This document shows positions 22,600-34,000 of a stretch of DNA of 64,000 nucleotides, one piece after another. The notes beneath the pieces are model-generated. The model did not search any database, was not told the origin of the DNA, and worked only from the letters and a program-made list of their open reading frames with translations. Source of the DNA: Pomphorhynchus laevis (Eukaryota; Acanthocephala; Palaeacanthocephala; Echinorhynchida; Pomphorhynchidae); contig WNNJ02001598.1 of NCBI GenBank assembly GCA_012934845.2, forward strand, positions 1 to 64,000. The letters are read 5' to 3'. Both the position numbers and the translations under genes were made by a program. Each line of letters starts with the position of its first letter. The first letter of the stretch is position 1.

Positions 22600-23510
22600 C
22601 TGTAATTAAATTAATTTTGAAGAAAATACTTATAAGTTAAACATGATTAGCCAAGTATTGAACGATTCTAAATCGATTTTTATAACCATTTGTTTAAAAA
22701 CTTAGATTTTTGCAAAAGTTTTAATTGAATAAGAGTTCAATCATATTAAATCTAATTTTGCTGCTTGAACAATTTTCTAAAAAGGTTCAAAAACAATACT
22801 AGTACTTACCAAATAGTCAAACACGATATATGGAAAATTGTTTATAACTGTGCGGTTAATGCAGATGTGCCTATGTATGAACCTTGGAAAATTTATTATA
22901 ATAAATAATTAATAAAAAAATTAAAACGCTCGACATTAATAATATACATTTTTTCTAAGATGTTCAACTTCATTTTTATTAATCTACTATAACTTGTAAA
23001 TATTTAAAATTAAATATTTGGACATATTTTTACAAAAATGAAGATTTTTAAATACAATAAATTTATTTCGATAATTATTAATTTTATTGAACTTGCTCGG
23101 ATTTATCAACACATCACATTTTTTATTTTTAAACTATTTTTTAATAAAAAATAATAATTATTATTTATATTTTCCGAATGTGCCTTTATAGTTATCTTAG
23201 AAATACGACATTTGTTTCTAATATATCAAGCATTTTGTAAATTTAATCACTGACAACTGTTTATGAACGGATCACCAGAATACAAAAATTGAACACATTG
23301 TTTTTCACAGATTTTGGCACTCAAAAATACAAAAATGGCTTCTGCATTTAAAAGAAATTATTTTCGTATAACATTTCTATATTTATATCCTTGAATTGCA
23401 ATAAACCCTGTTGGTTCTTCTCAATTTTATTGAACTGAAAAGCAATATTTAGCAAATTAAATTTTAATTTAATATTTCGACAGAAATATTGAAAGATTTA
23501 CTTGAAATAT
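22600..23510. other. Upstream region of the STRA6-like gene
   Basis: AT-rich. It probably holds the promoter and a non-coding first exon, but I cannot point to either. Confidence 0.4.
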
Positions 23511-23519
23511 ACTTTAAAC

Positions 23520-23860
23520 ATTTTTTTGAAATATAATATTTTTTAAATAGTTGATACTGATCTATTATTTATAAAGAATTATCAGAGGTGGATCGAAGAA
23601 AAGAAGAAATTATTTTTGATATTTCCCTAACCTCTGTTAGCATCTTTAGGAAATTACCAAATTTTCTGAGTAATTTTCATACTGTAATTTTCTAAAGATG
23701 CTGAAGTTAGCGAAATATCAAAAATATTTTTCTTTCTTCTTTGATCCAGCTCCAATAATTATTTATCAATAATGGATCAGTATCAACTATTTTTAATTTA
23801 TTTCAGATATATGTTTCGAAATATTGAAAATTTAATATCAAAAGTATAAGATAGTAAAAT
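23520..23860. repeat. Foldback (head-to-head) hammerhead repeat
   Basis: Two inverted arms of about 130 bp (23545-23665 and 23690-23815) carry the same monomer as the 29-kb array. The minus arm reads CTAAAGA, GCTAACAGAGGTTAG, GAAA, and the plus arm CTAAAGA, TGCTGAAGTTAGC, GAAATATC. Both have CUAAAGA where active hammerheads need CUGANGA, so both are likely inactive. Related motifs (GATCCAGCTCCAATAATT, CAATAATGGATCAGTATC) link it to 29.1-29.9 and 40.3 kb. Confidence 0.7.
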
Positions 23861-23999
23861 TAGAGTAAACAAGTAGAGTATACAAAGAATATTTATGTTG
23901 CATACAATAATAAATAAAATTCAAATAATTAAATAATAAATAATTATAAGATTTTATATAATTTATATCAAGTTAAAATTTAAAATTGAAATTTAAAAT

Positions 24000-24710
24000 A
24001 AAAGTCAATTTTTATGAATGGACTAATAAATTACAGACGATGTATCAGAATAAGGATTAGAGGTTATCAGGAGAAACTGGTATGTTATCAGATTTATGTC
24101 CATATTCTTAGACCCAACATAGCAGCAGGGCCAAATGCATGCTAATGACGTATTTCCTCTGATGAAATTTGATTATCTAGTGTACCTTATTCTAACACAA
24201 AGCATATTGTTTATTATCCATAAAAATTTACCGCTAATGATTTTAAATTTATTTAAAATTGATGATTTTTTATTGATGATTTATATATTTTACTATTTTC
24301 TGTTTGATGGTATTTTTATAGTAACCTAGTTTTAAATATTCATTTATTAAATTATTTAAATGATTTTGAAAAAAGCCAATATCATTAGAAAACCAATATC
24401 GTTACAAATTATTGCAATTCTTAAAATTTCATTATTTAATGTATTAGATTTTATATGGTATGCATGAATGCTCATGCAATAATATGTTTCTTATAAATTT
24501 AAATATGTCATCTTTACGAATGAAATTAAACGTATTTTTAATTGATGTTAATTTAATGTTTACATCTAGATATACACCTGTCTTATTATTAACATTGGTT
24601 TTATTAAGAATGAGACTACCTGGATAAATTTGTTCGCTTATTGAATAATAATTATTAGAGTTAAGTGCACATATATCATCAATATATCGAAACATATATT
24701 TCATATCTTT
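24000..24710 (-). mobile_element. Naiad fragment: reverse transcriptase end and 3' region
   Basis: The minus frame at 24444-24704 has KYMFRYIDDICALNSNN and the following thumb. Below it lie the thumb end and the 3' structured block (24050-24140). In that block the helix III strand is CTGGTATG, mismatched against CATAGCAG. Broken and truncated. Confidence 0.75.
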
Positions 24711-24714
24711 GTTT

Positions 24715-24960
24715 TAAATTTCAATTTTTTATTTTAACTTGATTTAAATTATAGAAAATCTAAAAACAATTATTAATTTTATTATTTAATTATTAAAATT
24801 TGATTTAGCATTATTATGTTTTGTTTAGTTTATAATTATATTAGATACGTAGACTCAGTTAGCTGATTTGATTGTATAAAATCGTATAATTATTTAGTAT
24901 TTATCTTTATTTTAAATATATTTATAGTATAAAATACGTAGACTCAGTTATCAAATCTCA
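24715..24960 (+). mobile_element. Two Naiad 3' tails on the opposite strand
   Basis: GATTTAGCATTATTATGTTT leads to ACGTAGACTCAGTTAGCTGA at about 24848. A second shorter tail ends ACGTAGACTCAGTTATC at about 24936. They abut the minus-strand Naiad at 24.7 kb, so insertions in opposite directions are nested here. Confidence 0.6.
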
Positions 24961-24979
24961 TGAAGTAATGCATGTTAGA

Positions 24980-25235
24980 TGTGGTAAGATGTATTGAACC
25001 GGATAAAGTTAAATATAAGGATATGCCTCTTTCAAGAAAGACCAATAACTTATCGATACTACAAATTGGCATGTGATGTAGCAGAAAAACGTTATTCAAA
25101 AAAATTTTTATTATCCATAAGCTTTGTAGGAATCAACAAATTCCACTTATTCATGAATCCAGCACGAATCCACAGATTCGTGCTGTAACGGAAGAATTTC
25201 AATTATATGAAGAACTGTTTGGTATCAAAAAATAA
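24980..25235 (+). mobile_element. hAT-type transposase fragment (ZBED-like)
   Basis: Translation across frames gives KYKDMPLSRKT, the 'LSRRTV' block of hAT transposases. It is followed by LACDVAEKRYSKKFLLSI, a HESSTNPQIRAV stretch matching the DESTDI block, and VTEEFQLYEELFGI. Several frame changes; both ends missing. It is followed at once by a Naiad-like terminus (ATGTAGACTCAG, 25233). The family call rests on pattern memory only. Confidence 0.5.
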
Positions 25236-25289
25236 AATATGTAGACTCAGTAACAATATTTCACGATTTTCTGTTATTATATTTTTATA

Positions 25290-25830
25290 GCAACCTAGTT
25301 TAGTATTCTATTAAATAGATAGTATTCTATGCATCTATTAAATTATTTAAATGATTTTGAAAAAAAAACAAATCGTTACAAATTCTTGCAATTCTTTAAA
25401 TTTCATTGTTTAATGTATTATATTTTATATTATATGGTATGATGAATGCTCATGCAAAAATATGTTTTTTGTAAATTTAAATATGTCATCTTTACGATAT
25501 AAATTAATGGTAGTTTTAGTTAATGTTAATTTAATGTTCATATCTAGATATACACCTTCTTTATCATTGATATTGGTTTAATTAAGAATACGGCACCTGC
25601 AAAAATTTGTTCACTTATTGAATAAAAATTGCTAGAATTAAATACACGAAACATATATTTAATATCTTTATATAATTTAGATTTATTTTTTAAACGGTTT
25701 TGAACAAATTCATATTCTGTAAAGCTTAAAAATAAGTCATCTATAATAGCACTACTATTACCTTTTATTGGTAAACATTTTTTGTTTAAATATAGATTTT
25801 TATTATTTATCATCAATATTATATATTATA
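25290..25830 (-). mobile_element. Naiad reverse transcriptase fragment
   Basis: The minus frame at 25544-25816 has GNSSAIIDDLFLSFTEYEFV. The FRYIDDICVFN block is internally deleted, leaving MFRVFNSSNFYSISEQIF, so the catalytic YIDD is gone. The thumb end continues to about 25290. Defective. Confidence 0.75.
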
Positions 25831-28377
25831 TATTGCATATATAATTTATATTATAAACATATTCTTTATATATTCGATATATTAAAATTTGTCGAACAAA
25901 AAAAATCATTTAAATATTATTCCTAGTTTATTTCCATAGTTATCTCGTTATCAGTTGGTTATGGGGTCGAAACGCATTGTCTTAAAAATAATTGCTTTAT
26001 TGGCGTTATCGGATTGTACCTCGAATTTTATTAACAGAATTGGGCGTTTAAAGTCGTTGTTGACAATTTCGTTAGTGAGTTTGAATGCCAAATGCTTTCA
26101 CGCCGGATTCGATAATTTCGTGAACTTATTATTTACGGTCATATTTTAAAGATTCTTTTAACTATAATATTGTAATATTATTAAAAATTAAGTATCTATC
26201 ACTTCTTAAAATTCATATAAACTGGAAGCAATTCAATTGTATTCTATATGCATAAGTATATATGAGTAAGTTAGCAACTAAACGATAAAAACTATCTTTC
26301 AACATTATAGTTGGAGAAACAAGTATTAAATTTATACATTTACCTAAGTATTGAAAAGAACAAGGAAAACATTCGTATATAGGTTTAATTTACGACCAAT
26401 TAGGCACATAATTAGAAAAATTGATTTGGTCCATTTTTAAATCTTTAAATGGAGCAAAATCATTTAAGAAATTTAAACTAAACGATAAACTTGTATATCA
26501 AAATACGCTACCATTATTTAGCCAAATAGAAAATATTGTTTCGTATTTATTCGTGTAATGGTTCGGTTGAAAATAAATATGCCAATTTAAAATTAAAACC
26601 AATTATTGGTTTAAAATTTTTTGATTTTGTCAATATGACTTGAAGAATCTTAATCGACAAATCAGCGTGAAAGCAAAAAAGTACAAAATAAAAACGATTG
26701 TTAATCAAATGACAGTTTTAATTAGCTTAGGAAATAAATAGTAAAAAGGAAATGAAAAACCTTTTTTACAAAGTACGAAGAAATATATAAATGAATCGCT
26801 AGCATATTCGGAAATTAAAATCGCTCACATAAAATATTTTGCTGTGAATCAGAATTAACCCCTTTTGTAAATAAAGTTAATGCTTTATATTTTGCTTTAC
26901 GCTGTTAGCATTTAAAAAATATTACTAATTTAATAAACTGTTAACGATCTTATCCTAAATCAAATCTGTTTTTAAATAAAGTTTGAATTTTTAATTCGAT
27001 TATTATAGTAGTATAACAATAAAGAGTTACCTTGCCTCATAAGTAATTTACAAAAGTAGTAAAGAGATTAATAAAATTAATCGACTGCGAGTTAGCAGCA
27101 TAAACTTGACAAACTTTCTTGTCAATTCTTGATGGATATTGACAAAATACGAAAATGTTAATTTTCTGTTAAATTTTATAATTTTAAAGTTCTACATTTT
27201 CTAAAATGTAGAAATCGCCTAATCGGATTAAAATAGTTTGAAGTTATCAATGTTAGTTAATGGAGAACGTTAATTTTTCTTATTCTCAATTTTTTTTTCA
27301 ATATTTACAATCTAAAACAATTTCAAATTATATCATTTTGTCGATATATTTTCGAACACTCCAGCATTTTAGGCGAATGCGATTAATTTCAAAATGCGAA
27401 GCTGCATTTACAAATGTAATCTAGCTATTTTTAATTTATCATTAAAGTGTTTAAACTGACTACATTTTGAACTGACTACATTTTGTTAACGGCAAAGTCG
27501 ACTTAATCTACAATACTCACAGCATCTAAAATATTTTATTCATGTTATTAATTTCAAAACATTATTCGTCGATTCTTAAAGTGTCAATACAAATAAAAAT
27601 TTGTTTAATATAAATTTTTATTAAATTAATTTTATAAATCGTTATTTCTAATTAATCGAATACCTGTATGAATGATAAAATACACCTGAAATTACTCATA
27701 TGTTCATTGACAACGAGTAAAGACAAAATGTTGACCTAACAATTAAAGAGCGTAAATATTGTGCAATGATATTCGAAAATACGTGTTCGATGCCGACAGC
27801 GCTTTCAATTACAATATAATAAAGTTACTAATGCACAATTTGATAATTTACGCAATCTATATTCGAATAATTTACATATACAGGGAAAGTGAGACTATTT
27901 GCTTCTTTTGTTAGGCAGTTTCAGGTTTTATAGCAACTAGCTAATTCTATATATTATAAGCAAGCGTTTAAAAATTTTCTAATTAATATTATATAAATAC
28001 TAAAATGAACTGTATAGAAATGTGAGCTATAACTGTGAGCAAATGTAAGAATAACGAGCAATTCTAAGAGTTTCCTTTGACAAAGTTACAGAATGCCCTG
28101 TAGGAAATTGTACCGATACTGTTTTGTAATCGACGTATGAATGAAATTTTGAGCATATGCAACTCCTACTTCTGTGTATATATAGCGAATAGAATTGACA
28201 TGTTCCAAATTAGTTGATTAAATTTTGCAACTACACAGTTTTGCAATCAATCTCACCGTGTCAATTGTTCTAATTCTCAAAACTGACAATTTGCACTTCA
28301 CAATGTCCGCTGTTTGATATTTGAGCGTATTTAGATCAAACATAATAAACTGTATGTAACTGCTTTTTATTTATTTT
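25830..28377. other. Long AT-rich intergenic region
   Basis: The plus frame at 25955-26149 (MVMGSKRIVLKI) is unsupported. Around 26.3-26.9 kb there are broken open stretches (for example SYIGLIYDQLGT) that look like an old coding relic, but I could not assign them. I see nothing firm in the rest. Confidence 0.4.
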
Positions 28378-28668
28378 CTAGTAAAAATTAATTTTTATTA
28401 AACAAATTGGAATTGTTGCTAGTAAAAGTTTAATAAGAATTTTTGCTAGTAAAAGATTAATAAGATTGAATATCAATAATAACATAATTATTTTTACAAA
28501 ATTGCTATACGGTATCACATTATTACATTTTATACTGCGAATAAAATGATGTTTAATAAAATAATTTTTTGGATTGTTTTTAATACGAAACACCCGGGAG
28601 CCCCAAGCGGTCAGGTTTTCATACAGCGTATAAGTGTTGCCTTTCAACGAGGAAATGCTGCGTGCATG
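28378..28668 (-). CDS. Candidate last exon (cytoplasmic tail) of the lectin gene
   Basis: After an acceptor (TTTCTTTGAG) the frame is open from 28668 to a TAG at 28378, in phase 0, as needed by the exon ending at 31087. An AATAAA follows the stop. The first 35 codons (HARSISSLKGNTYTLYENL, then WGSRVFRIKNN) are clearly richer in G+C than their surroundings, as real exons are here. The second half is AT-rich and hydrophobic and may be non-coding, with an unseen donor before it. It could also be an unrelated relic. Confidence 0.35.
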   Translation of the reverse strand, partial: HARSISSLKGNTYTLYENLTAWGSRVFRIKNNPKNYFIKHHFIRSIKCNNVIPYSNFVKIIMLLLIFNLINLLLAKILIKLLLATIPICLIKINFY

Positions 28669-29057
28669 CTCAAAGAAAGCACACGACAATCACCATTTTG
28701 TTTGTAGGATTATATTTCGATTTGTAAATTCATTTTATATATTTTTAATAGAAAGTATTATTTTAATGCATTTTAATTTATTTAATTTTTTTGTAATTTA
28801 ATTATTAAATTTGATGGACAATATCTTTCTAAAGACAAATGAGATGGCTTCAAATACACAAAATAGACATACGAGTGATAAACTTTGAGATGTGATTTAA
28901 ATACACAAAATGGATACACGAGATAGATTTAAATTTGGAGTCCAGTTCGTTACGTACGAATATTTTCGAGGTCGGCGCGTGATGATATAATTTTTAGTAA
29001 TCCTCACGTGATAAGCAGGTGGGAACTTAGTATAATTTTAATAAAAATTGTCTAATA

Positions 29058-29090
29058 AACCACTGTCTAATTGGTTTAGACAGTGGTCCC
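29058..29090. repeat. Perfect hairpin next to the hammerhead array
   Basis: CCACTGTCTAA and TTTAGACAGTGG form an 11-bp stem around TTGG. The GACAGTG part resembles the CGACAGTGCTATGG junction inside the array units, so this may be the element edge. Confidence 0.5.
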
Positions 29091-29247
29091 ATAGCACTGT
29101 CGAATGATTTTAAATAGTTGATAATGATCCGTTATTGATAAAGAATTATTGGAGCTGGATCAAAGAAAGAATGAACATTTTATTTGATATTTCGCTAACC
29201 TCTGTTAGCATATTCCAAGCAGTACTTCAGATAATTTAGGTAATTTT

Positions 29248-29275
29248 CTGAAGATGTTAACAGAAGTTAGCGAAA
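29248..29275 (+). ncRNA. Hammerhead ribozyme core, array unit 1
   Basis: CTGAAGA (CUGANGA with N=A), then T and GTTAAC-AGAA-GTTAGC (six pairs, one of them U-G), then GAAA and TATC. Helix III is minimal, as in retrozyme and Penelope hammerheads, which usually work best as dimers. Helix I (ATTTT against AAAT) looks weak. Confidence 0.65.
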
Positions 29276-29427
29276 TATCAAATAAAAGTTTCTTCATTTC
29301 TTTGATCCAGCTTTAATAATTATTTATCAATAATGTATCATTATTAACAATTTAAAATCATTCGACAGTTCTATGGGACCACTGGTCTGCAGTTATCGAG
29401 AAGCTTAGATAAAATGATCGTGATTTT

Positions 29428-29455
29428 CTGAAGATGTTAACAGAAGTTAGCGAAA
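29428..29455 (+). ncRNA. Hammerhead ribozyme core, array unit 2
   Basis: Identical core and helix II to unit 1, 180 bp downstream. Confidence 0.65.
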
Positions 29456-29607
29456 TATCAAATAAAAGTTTCTTCATTTCTTTGATCCAACTCCAATAAT
29501 TATTTATCAACAATGGATCAGTATCAACTATTTAAAATCATTCGACAGTGCTATGGAATAACTGGTCTGCAGTTATCGAGAAGCTTAGATAAAATGATCG
29601 TGATTTT

Positions 29608-29635
29608 CTGAAGATGTTAACAGAAGTTAGCGAAA
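29608..29635 (+). ncRNA. Hammerhead ribozyme core, array unit 3
   Basis: Identical core and helix II to unit 2. The fourth unit (29788) has TTGAAAA and a disrupted helix II and should be dead. Confidence 0.65.
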
Positions 29636-29915
29636 TATCAAATAAAAGTTTCTTCATTTCTTTGATCCAGCTTTAATAATTATTTATCAATAATGGATCA
29701 TTATTAACAATTTAAAATCATTCGACAGTTCTATGGGACTACTGGTCTGCAGTTATCGAGAAGCTTAGAGAAAATGATTGTAATTTTTTGAAAATGCTCA
29801 CAGATATTAGCGAAATATCAAATAAAATTTCCTCCTTTATTTTGATCCAGCTCCAATAATTATTTATCAATAATGGATCATTATCAACTATTTAAAATAA
29901 TAAGATATTTACTGG

Positions 29916-31080
29916 AATAAAGAAAATTAGTTAATATGACATAACTTTCTCTGTAAAGTAGCAAATATGTGAATTTGTTCATTTGTTTAGAAATCGAAAC
30001 AAATGATCTATTCAAAATGATCATTATGAAACAAATTCATAATTATTATTGAATATTAATTTTTTATACTAAAACGTTCTTACAATTTGTAGTTAACGAG
30101 TTGACTTTAGTCCATTTTAGGTTACAATTATGCTTGTGATAATTCCTTTGTCTTTCCACATTTCCGCTTTCTTCCGTAGCCATTGATTTAACAATTTATC
30201 ATTTGATTTCTAATTTATAAGACAATTTCTACATATCTCAGTAGATGGTGCGGAAATACTTCAATGAATTATTATTCTTTTTACGTGTTTAACCGTAATG
30301 ATGATTAAATTATTTCGCCAGAAAAATTATTATTTATGAAAATACAAAATCTCAATTTTGATTAAAAGTTAATGGATTAAATACTATTTACCCAGGAACA
30401 TCGTAATTTAAATTAATATATAGAAGATGAATTGAATAGATAAATTCAAATTCTGCAAACAGCGAAAGAGCAAACTAGTTATAGTGTGCGCTCAAAGAGG
30501 ATAAAACTGCTTTGTTTTTCTTTCTGATTTTACCATCTGTTATATACAGATAAACATTTCCATCCGTATAAACTTTGAAATGTTGTGATAATGTCCTTGC
30601 GGACGAACATATACGCATCAACACATTTTCTTACCGTAATTTAATAGCACATTTAGAAAACTAAAGGCAATCAGCAAATAACGTCCATTTTGTCGAACGT
30701 CTTTTATGTCCGAGACAGAAATACGAAAACGATTTTAGTAGACATACCTTTGTAACTTTAGAATTCAATTTATCGAGATCACATTCATATTTCAGTCTGT
30801 GTTTGTAATCAAAAAATGCATTATAACGTGTAAAAATATCGCCTTTTGATATTTTCTACCATATACGAGGTGGTAACGGTAGTGCTAACCCAGACAGACA
30901 TAGAGAAAATCAATTGAAGAGAAAAATGAGTAATCTGTAACTTAAAAAACGGCTGATAACTCAAAGACGCTACGGGCATCATTTACACCCTTCCACATGT
31001 ATACAAATGACCATTTAAATCAATTATTAAGTATAAAAATACCTAACTTACATCTGTTTTTTCTTTATTCTCTCATTCCG
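29916..31080. other. Intron sequence of the lectin gene
   Basis: AT-rich, with no repeat or exon that I can support. Confidence 0.4.
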
Positions 31081-31086
31081 ATTTAC

Positions 31087-34000
31087 CTTGATCCAGTTAA
31101 CAAAAGTAACCAATAATACCGTCAAAATTATTATGAGTCCTGACAGCGTCTGTATCGCTTCGGAACTATCTACAAATTAAATTTTAAACAGTCTGCATTG
31201 CAAATAGAAGATCTCGATTTTAAATATCGTTAGAAGATAGCAATGCAATAAAAAACTCATTTAATTCATGATCAATATTAAATATATATAGTTTGCTAAG
31301 GAACTATATATAAATGTTCCTTAGATTTATATAAGGATTTAATCAGCGATAAGTGCATTTGATATTTGTTCAAACCATTGAAGAAGTGAAAGTGCTTTAT
31401 TACCCCTCTTTTATTATTCAATAAAAATAATATACACAGTAATAAATTAAAAAATTATTTAAAAATGAGTTTTGAGAATTTTAAAATTCAGCAGAAATAT
31501 GGAATTAATGTTAATTTTATTTATAAAATTAATATTTTAATTTAAGAATTCCATATATTTATTGTTATGTAATTAAAATAATACATCGATGTAAATTTAC
31601 GGTATTTTCTTTATTTGTGTGTAACTAATTTGCATTTGTTTCATATACAAATATCAGATATAATCTGATAATTGAATTTGTTTTATCAAGTTTACAACTT
31701 ATTTATAGATAAACGAAGTACATTTTCTATTCATATAACATAGCATTATAATATAGCATTATTTATTATAACATATTATCTATTTTACATTCTTACAACA
31801 ATTTTTAATTACTCTTCAATTTGATAAACTGATATTCGATATTCAAACCATCCACTGTAATTATCATTTATCATTTTAAACTTTTTAAAGTATTTAATTA
31901 AATATATTATGTGTGACTTAAATTGCTTAAAGACTACGTAGTTTAATATAATTTTATAGATATAGTTTTAATTTATTTGCCATAATATTTAATATTAAAA
32001 CTATTTGAAATTTTTAAACCCATTGTTCTTTATTTCGTCAAATACGGTTCCAAATAGAATGAAGAGATAAAGACCTCTTCACAACACAATATAATACAAC
32101 TTCTATTTTCGCTTGAAAAAAATAAACACGTCTTATAACAACCAATTTATAAATTGTAATTAAATGAGTTTAATTACAATTGATTAATACGTGATTACTA
32201 CGTTTAGGAATTGCACTATACACAACATAGATACTTGGCGTAACTCTGTAAATAATAATTGAAAAGTGTAGTCTTTCTTAGTTGAAGCACGATGCTCACA
32301 TACCATCGCTACCTATTTTTAGACTATTATAAATACATTAATAATCATGAGTATTGTTGACAATTAACAACCTAGTCTTCCTAAATTGCATAATAATTTT
32401 TTCGTTTTCTAACAAGTATAAAATCTTTTTAAACTAATTCATTTAACTACTATATTAATAGTAGAAGCTGAATTTTTATGAGAAAATAACTCATATTAGA
32501 ACGGCGATAATACATACTAGATCAACCATGTTTTTGTCTACTTGAAATTTACTGATAAAAACGTCGAAACAGGTGGTTGCGAGAACGGAATTAACCTCGT
32601 TAGATAACATTAAAAGGCAAACATCACCGAGCTTTTACGGAACTTTATTGATGATAAACTAACGAATCAGATCAGCTAAGTGAATCTACATATTGTATTC
32701 TATATATATTAAAAATAATAAAAAATAATTATTAATAATAAATAATTATATGAGATTTTATATAATTTATATTTATGTAACCATAAAATTTATATTTAAA
32801 ATTAAAAAAAAAATTTTATGAGTTGACTGGTAAATAACATACGATGTATGAAAATACGGAATAGAGGTCATCAGGAGGAACTGCTATGTTATCAGGTTTT
32901 GACTCCTATTTCCTGATCTAACATAACAGCGTTGTTAAATACATGTTATTCTAATACAAAGTATATTATCCATCCACAATGTATCACTATGTATCAGAAT
33001 AAGGATTAGAGGTCATTAGGAGGAACTGCTATGTTATTAGGTTTCGGCCCCTAACTCCTCTACCCAATATAGCAGCGGGGCCAAATACATGCTAATGATG
33101 AATTTCCTTTGATAAAACTATCTAGTATCTTATTCTAATACAAAGTATATTATTTATTAACCATCCATCAATAAAAATTTTCCGCTAATAATTTTTAAAT
33201 TTATTCTTTATATTATTGTGTTGATTTATGTATTTTACTATTTTCTGTTTGATTTTATTTATGGTAATTCATCTATTAAATTATATAAATGATTTTGAAG
33301 AAAGCCAATATCGTTACAAATTGTTGCAATTCTTAAAATTTCATTATTTAATGTATTACATTAGATTCGAACAATATTAATTCGGTTTGAATGTGTATGC
33401 CACATTATTTGGTATCGATAAATTAAAGATTATTTGTTTTACAAAACTTTACGTTGTATAAAAATTGTTCATTTCAGCAAATATTTAAGATGTAATACAA
33501 CTTTGATAATTGAGGTTAAAAAGAAAGAATTTAAACTTACATAATTGGCATAAATCTCCGCTATATAATATTGGGCATTTGCATGTGAAAGTGTCGTTGA
33601 TATTTAAACATTGTCCAACTTTACACGGACTGTTGTGACATCTGTTTACAACTAAAAATATCAATTAAAGAATTGAATACATAATTTAATATTTATATTT
33701 GATGTTAAATATTTAATAAAAATATTATTTTCAGTCTGTATTTCCATTTTCGATCAATTCCGTCCACATGAAACGTTGCAGACGGAATATTATCGAATTC
33801 TTAAAAAAATCCATAACATGATCAATTAAATGCATGTTACATTATAGATATGATATGCGTTTTATCCACATCCATATGATACGATTATCCATATTATGAT
33901 ATTATCATATTATCATATTATCATATTATGATACGATTATCCACATCCGTATGATACGATAAACTTTTAAATTTGTTGTAGTCGGTTGTCTATAGAACAT

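Larger units (their letters stand above)
29090..29915. repeat. 180-bp tandem hammerhead array with a head-to-head arm
   Basis: CTGAAGA starts at 29248, 29428 and 29608, and its decayed form TTGAAAA at 29788; each step is exactly 180 bp. Units are about 90-97% alike. An inverted partial unit occupies 29095-29240, so the array is head-to-head at its left edge. It lies inside the intron between 28668 and 31087 of the minus-strand lectin gene. A short tandem monomer with one type I hammerhead per unit and no protein is the layout known as a retrozyme in animals. Confidence 0.8.

Noticed and set aside
26280-26960. Organelle-derived or viral relic
   Set aside because: A few open stretches look once-coding, but I could match none to a mitochondrial or viral protein.
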